A stretch of 55,437 nucleotides of DNA from Miltoncostaeales bacterium. GTDB taxonomy: Bacteria > Actinomycetota > Thermoleophilia > Miltoncostaeales > Miltoncostaeaceae. Numbering within the stretch: position 1 is the stretch's first letter; each line of letters begins with the position of its first letter. The translations under genes were made by a program, and so were the position numbers. Below, piece by piece: positions 53,325 through 55,437 of the stretch. The notes beneath the pieces are model-generated. The model was not told the origin of the DNA, searched no databases, and saw only the letters and a program-made list of their open reading frames with translations. Location of the stretch: positions 1-55,437 of the forward strand of contig JAURGT010000009.1 of the NCBI GenBank assembly GCA_030833665.1, in the 5' to 3' direction.

Positions 53325-53396
53325 CTCCTCGGGTAGGACTCGAACCTACAACCCTCCGGTTAACAGCCGGATGCTCTACCATTGAGCTACCGAGGA
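53325..53396 (-). tRNA. tRNA-Asn (anticodon GTT)
   Basis: A complete 72-base cloverleaf on the minus strand. The acceptor stem TCCTCGG pairs with CCGAGGA, with G as discriminator. The D arm is GCTC-AATGGTA-GAGC. The anticodon stem is TCCGG/CCGGA around CTGTTAA, giving anticodon GTT (53362-53364). The T arm has the GTAGG-TTCGAGT-CCTAC pattern. CCA is not encoded. This tRNA decodes AAC and AAU. Confidence 0.95.
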
Positions 53397-53412
53397 TCGG
53401 CGAGCCGGGAGT

Positions 53413-54096
53413 CTAGATGACGACCGGCTCGTTGTGCTTCTGCGGCGGGGGCGTGAAGCGGTGAACATGCACGATCGCCCCGGTCTCGTCGATTCGCCCG
53501 GGCACGGGCAGGTCCTCCCGCCGGTATCCCCACCCGGCCGCCTGCATGCCGTCGATGAATGCGCGGGCATCGGGGCGACGCGGGTCAGCGATGATCACCT
53601 CGGTCGCGGGGTTGCACAGGGCCGGGATGAGGGCCCCCAGGGCCTCGCCATTGCGGGCCTCGTAGAGGATGTCGGCGCCCACCACGAGATCGTACGGCGC
53701 CCGTGCCAGCACCTCCGCAGGGGGATCGCGCCAGTCCATCACGAGGGCGTCCATCTCGAGGCGGAGGTTGCGCGCGTTCCACAGGCTGAATTCCACCGCG
53801 GCGGCGTACCAATCGGTGCTGAGCGCCCGCGCCCCGCGCATGGCGGCCACCATTGCGCCGGTGCCGATCCCCGCCCCGAGCTCGATCATGCTGCGCCCCG
53901 TGAGGTCCATGCCCGCGAGCACCCCACAGAGCACGCGTCCGCTCGGCCACACCTCGGCCCAGTAGGGCAGGCGCTCATCATCGGCGAACTCGTCCTCGTC
54001 GAGCAGGTCCTCCGCCGAGGGCGGGCGCTTGATGCGCAACTGCAGGTCGCCGGCCGGGACGTCCTCCCAGACCGTGCGTGGATCATCGGGATGCAC
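53413..54096 (-). CDS. Class I SAM-dependent methyltransferase (METTL/nicotinamide N-methyltransferase-like)
   Basis: A 227-residue enzyme. The lead-in [13 protein letters not shown] and the motif [20 protein letters not shown] are those of the Methyltransferase_16 group (METTL-like lysine methyltransferases). Motif II-like [14 protein letters not shown] follows. It may methylate a protein side chain; the target is unknown. GTG 54096 lies 8 nt after a TACGCT box. Confidence 0.82.
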   Translation of the reverse strand: MHPDDPRTVWEDVPAGDLQLRIKRPPSAEDLLDEDEFADDERLPYWAEVWPSGRVLCGVLAGMDLTGRSMIELGAGIGTGAMVAAMRGARALSTDWYAAAVEFSLWNARNLRLEMDALVMDWRDPPAEVLARAPYDLVVGADILYEARNGEALGALIPALCNPATEVIIADPRRPDARAFIDGMQAAGWGYRREDLPVPGRIDETGAIVHVHRFTPPPQKHNEPVVI

Positions 54097-54104
54097 GACC
54101 GGGC

Positions 54105-54110
54105 AGCGTA
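54105..54110 (-). promoter_or_regulatory. -10 box of the methyltransferase gene (leaderless type)
   Basis: On the minus strand TACGCT lies 8 nt before GTG 54096. It faces away from the hisF promoter, with 17 bp between the two boxes. Confidence 0.45.
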
Positions 54111-54127
54111 ATCGGCGGGATGGGCGC

Positions 54128-54133
54128 TATAGT
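54128..54133 (+). promoter_or_regulatory. -10 box of the hisF gene
   Basis: TATAGT is closest to the strong TATAAT consensus of any box in the window. It lies 35 nt before ATG 54169, and the leader contains CGAGGAGAGA. Confidence 0.55.
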
Positions 54134-54168
54134 CCCCGACCGTTCGACCCCGAGGAGAGATCTTCCAG

Positions 54169-54915
54169 ATGAGCGACGAGACCGAGCAGGAGGCCCCCGA
54201 GGCCGAGGCCAAGCCCGAGCCGGAGAAGGCCGAGGAGCCGAAGAAGGCACCCGACGCCGAGGAGGCGGACGACGCCGAGGGCGCCGACGAGCTGGTGTTC
54301 CTGGACATCACGGCCACGCACGAGGAGCGCGACACCATCATCCACCTCGTCGAGCGCACCGCCGAGGAGGTGTTCATCCCCTTTACGATCGGCGGCGGGC
54401 TACGCACGGAGGAGGACATCCGCGCGGTGCTGGCGGCCGGAGCCGACAAGGTGTCGCTCAACTCGGCCGCCATCCGCGACCCCGAGCTGGTGGAGCGCGC
54501 GGCGCTGAGATTCGGTGACCAGTGCATCGTGGTGGCGATTGACGCCAAGCGACGCGCTGACGGCTCCGGCTGGGAGGTCTACCTCGCCGGTGGACGGCAG
54601 GAGACCGGCATCGAGGCGGTCGCGTGGGCGGCGGAGGCGGCGCGCCGGGGGGCGGGCGAGCTGCTGGTCACAAGCATGGATCGCGATGGCACCCAGGTGG
54701 GGTTCGACACCGACCTGCTCGCCGCCATCGCCGAGGCCGCTCCGATTCCGGTGATCGCCTCGGGCGGCGCGGGGAACCTCGACCACTTCGCGCAGGCGGT
54801 CACCGGGGGGCACGCCGACGCGGTGCTCGCGGCGTCGGTGTTCCACGACGGGGTGTATACGGTTGGCGAGGTAAAGGCAGCGATGGCGCGCGATTGCGTG
54901 CCCGTGAGGAGGTAG
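54169..54915 (+). CDS. hisF: HisF-like imidazole glycerol phosphate synthase subunit with replaced N-terminus
   Basis: A 248-residue protein. From residue 38, [13 protein letters not shown] onward matches HisF throughout: [34 protein letters not shown] (Asp125, the Asp130 equivalent of Thermotoga HisF), [21 protein letters not shown] and LAASVFH. The first beta-alpha unit, normally with CLDVDNGRVVKG and the catalytic Asp11, is missing. Residues 1-37 are instead a low-complexity acidic stretch ([17 protein letters not shown]). HisF makes imidazole glycerol phosphate in histidine synthesis; without Asp11, activity is doubtful. The leader has a TATAGT box and CGAGGAGAGA. Confidence 0.85.
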   Translation: MSDETEQEAPEAEAKPEPEKAEEPKKAPDAEEADDAEGADELVFLDITATHEERDTIIHLVERTAEEVFIPFTIGGGLRTEEDIRAVLAAGADKVSLNSAAIRDPELVERAALRFGDQCIVVAIDAKRRADGSGWEVYLAGGRQETGIEAVAWAAEAARRGAGELLVTSMDRDGTQVGFDTDLLAAIAEAAPIPVIASGGAGNLDHFAQAVTGGHADAVLAASVFHDGVYTVGEVKAAMARDCVPVRR

Positions 54916-54917
54916 CA

Positions 54918-55319
54918 ATGCCGCGACGGGCCGTGAGGACCGAGGAGGCCCCCGCCCCGGTGGCGGGCGCGCCCTACAGCCAGGCCATCGCGGCATCGGG
55001 AGGCGAGGTCGTGTGGGTCTCGGGGCAGGTGCCGCTCACGCCCACGGGAGACCTTGCAGCGACGGACGTGGCGGGCCAGACGCGCCAGTGCCTCGCCAAC
55101 GTGGCGGCGATCGTGCGCGCCGCGGGCGGCACCATGGACGACGTGGTCAAGACGACCGTGTTCATGACCGACCTGGTGGAGTTCGGCGCGATGAACGAGG
55201 TCTATGCGGAGGCTTTCGGCGCGGTGCCCCCGGCCCGCGCCACGATCGGCGTGGCTGCGCTTCCCGCCGGGGCCTCGGTGGAGATCGAGGCCGTGGCCGT
55301 GATCGGGGCTACTCGGTGA
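54918..55319 (+). CDS. ridA: RidA (YjgF/YER057c/UK114) family protein
   Basis: A 133-residue protein of the RidA family, which deaminates reactive enamines and imines made by PLP enzymes. Family features are [55 protein letters not shown] and the end [13 protein letters not shown], where Arg binds the substrate carboxylate. AGGAGG at the end of hisF is the ribosome binding site, so the two genes are co-transcribed. Confidence 0.92.
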   Translation: MPRRAVRTEEAPAPVAGAPYSQAIAASGGEVVWVSGQVPLTPTGDLAATDVAGQTRQCLANVAAIVRAAGGTMDDVVKTTVFMTDLVEFGAMNEVYAEAFGAVPPARATIGVAALPAGASVEIEAVAVIGATR

Positions 55320-55437
55320 AGTACCGGCGCTCAATCAGAACCTCGACTGCCATGCGGTCGAGGTAGACCGGGGAGTCGCTGATGGGGCGCTCGGCATTGG
55401 CCGGATCCTCGGCCCACGCGCGCACCTCGCGCTGGAT
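55309..55437 (-). CDS. C-terminal end of an unknown gene (5' end outside window)
   Basis: An open minus-strand frame enters from the right edge and ends at TAG 55309-55311. The 42 visible residues contain [18 protein letters not shown] and end [12 protein letters not shown]. The stop overlaps ridA by 11 bp, as convergent neighbours often do here. The frame is open to the edge and has the codon usage of the real genes. Too little is visible to name a family. Confidence 0.55.
   Translation of the reverse strand: MQREVRAWAEDPANAERPISDSPVYLDRMAVEVLIERRYFTE

Overview
The window is about 70% GC and gene-dense, with short or overlapping gene junctions, many GTG/TTG starts and no mobile elements. 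The gene order (fmt-rsmB-rpe-rib genes; recG-rsmD-coaD-DivIVA-like-DUF177-rpmF-plsX-acpP-rnc-smc-ftsY-ffh-rpsP-khpA-rimM-trmD-rplS-rnhB-yraN-comM-dprA), a PafB-PafC type WYL regulator, the futalosine menaquinone enzyme MqnE and TANNNT -10 boxes placed directly in front of start codons all point to an Actinomycetota chromosome. A deep-branching lineage such as Thermoleophilia is plausible, but that placement is inference. Nearly all of the window is core genome.

Layout. 1-5286: end of fmt, rsmB, rpe, then ribD-ribE-ribBA. 5287-10711: a structured intergenic region, a secreted beta-propeller protein, a MASE1-EamA membrane fusion and a secreted alpha/beta hydrolase; these separate ribBA from ribH (10779-11288). 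11285-26123: rpmB on the minus strand, then a long plus-strand run of DNA repair, rRNA methylation, CoA, fatty acid, RNase III, SMC, SRP and ribosome genes. 26166-31740: a lipoprotein, rnhB, yraN, Mn-type sodA, comM and dprA. 31775-41220: a pafBC fusion, a secreted nuclease, a NUDIX enzyme, a degenerate aldo/keto reductase, several unknowns, a DUF1802 gene divergent from mqnE, and a secreted unknown. 41249-45784 (minus): an ABC transporter with an atypical ATPase, a ferredoxin, phosphomannomutase, a HIT protein and CorA. 45878-48493: trpF-trpB-trpA. 48490-53281: unknowns, a polysaccharide deacetylase with a LytR_C protein, a PEP mutase/isocitrate lyase family enzyme, OsmC and SRPBCC proteins. 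53325-55437: tRNA-Asn, a methyltransferase, an unusual HisF, RidA and the end of an unknown gene.

Most notable points. (1) The HisF at 54169-54915 lacks the first beta-alpha unit of the barrel, including the catalytic Asp equivalent to Asp11, and carries a low-complexity acidic segment of almost the same length in its place. (2) smc is split by a one-base frameshift at a C5 run. (3) ribBA has no ATG, GTG or TTG at its homology-supported start and appears to begin at a CTG overlapping the ribE stop. (4) At least 15 genes have a TANNNT -10 box 6-8 nt before the start codon, as expected for leaderless mRNAs; two of these boxes face each other within an inverted repeat between the DUF1802 gene and mqnE. 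(5) An aldo/keto reductase and an ABC ATPase lack residues normally needed for catalysis.
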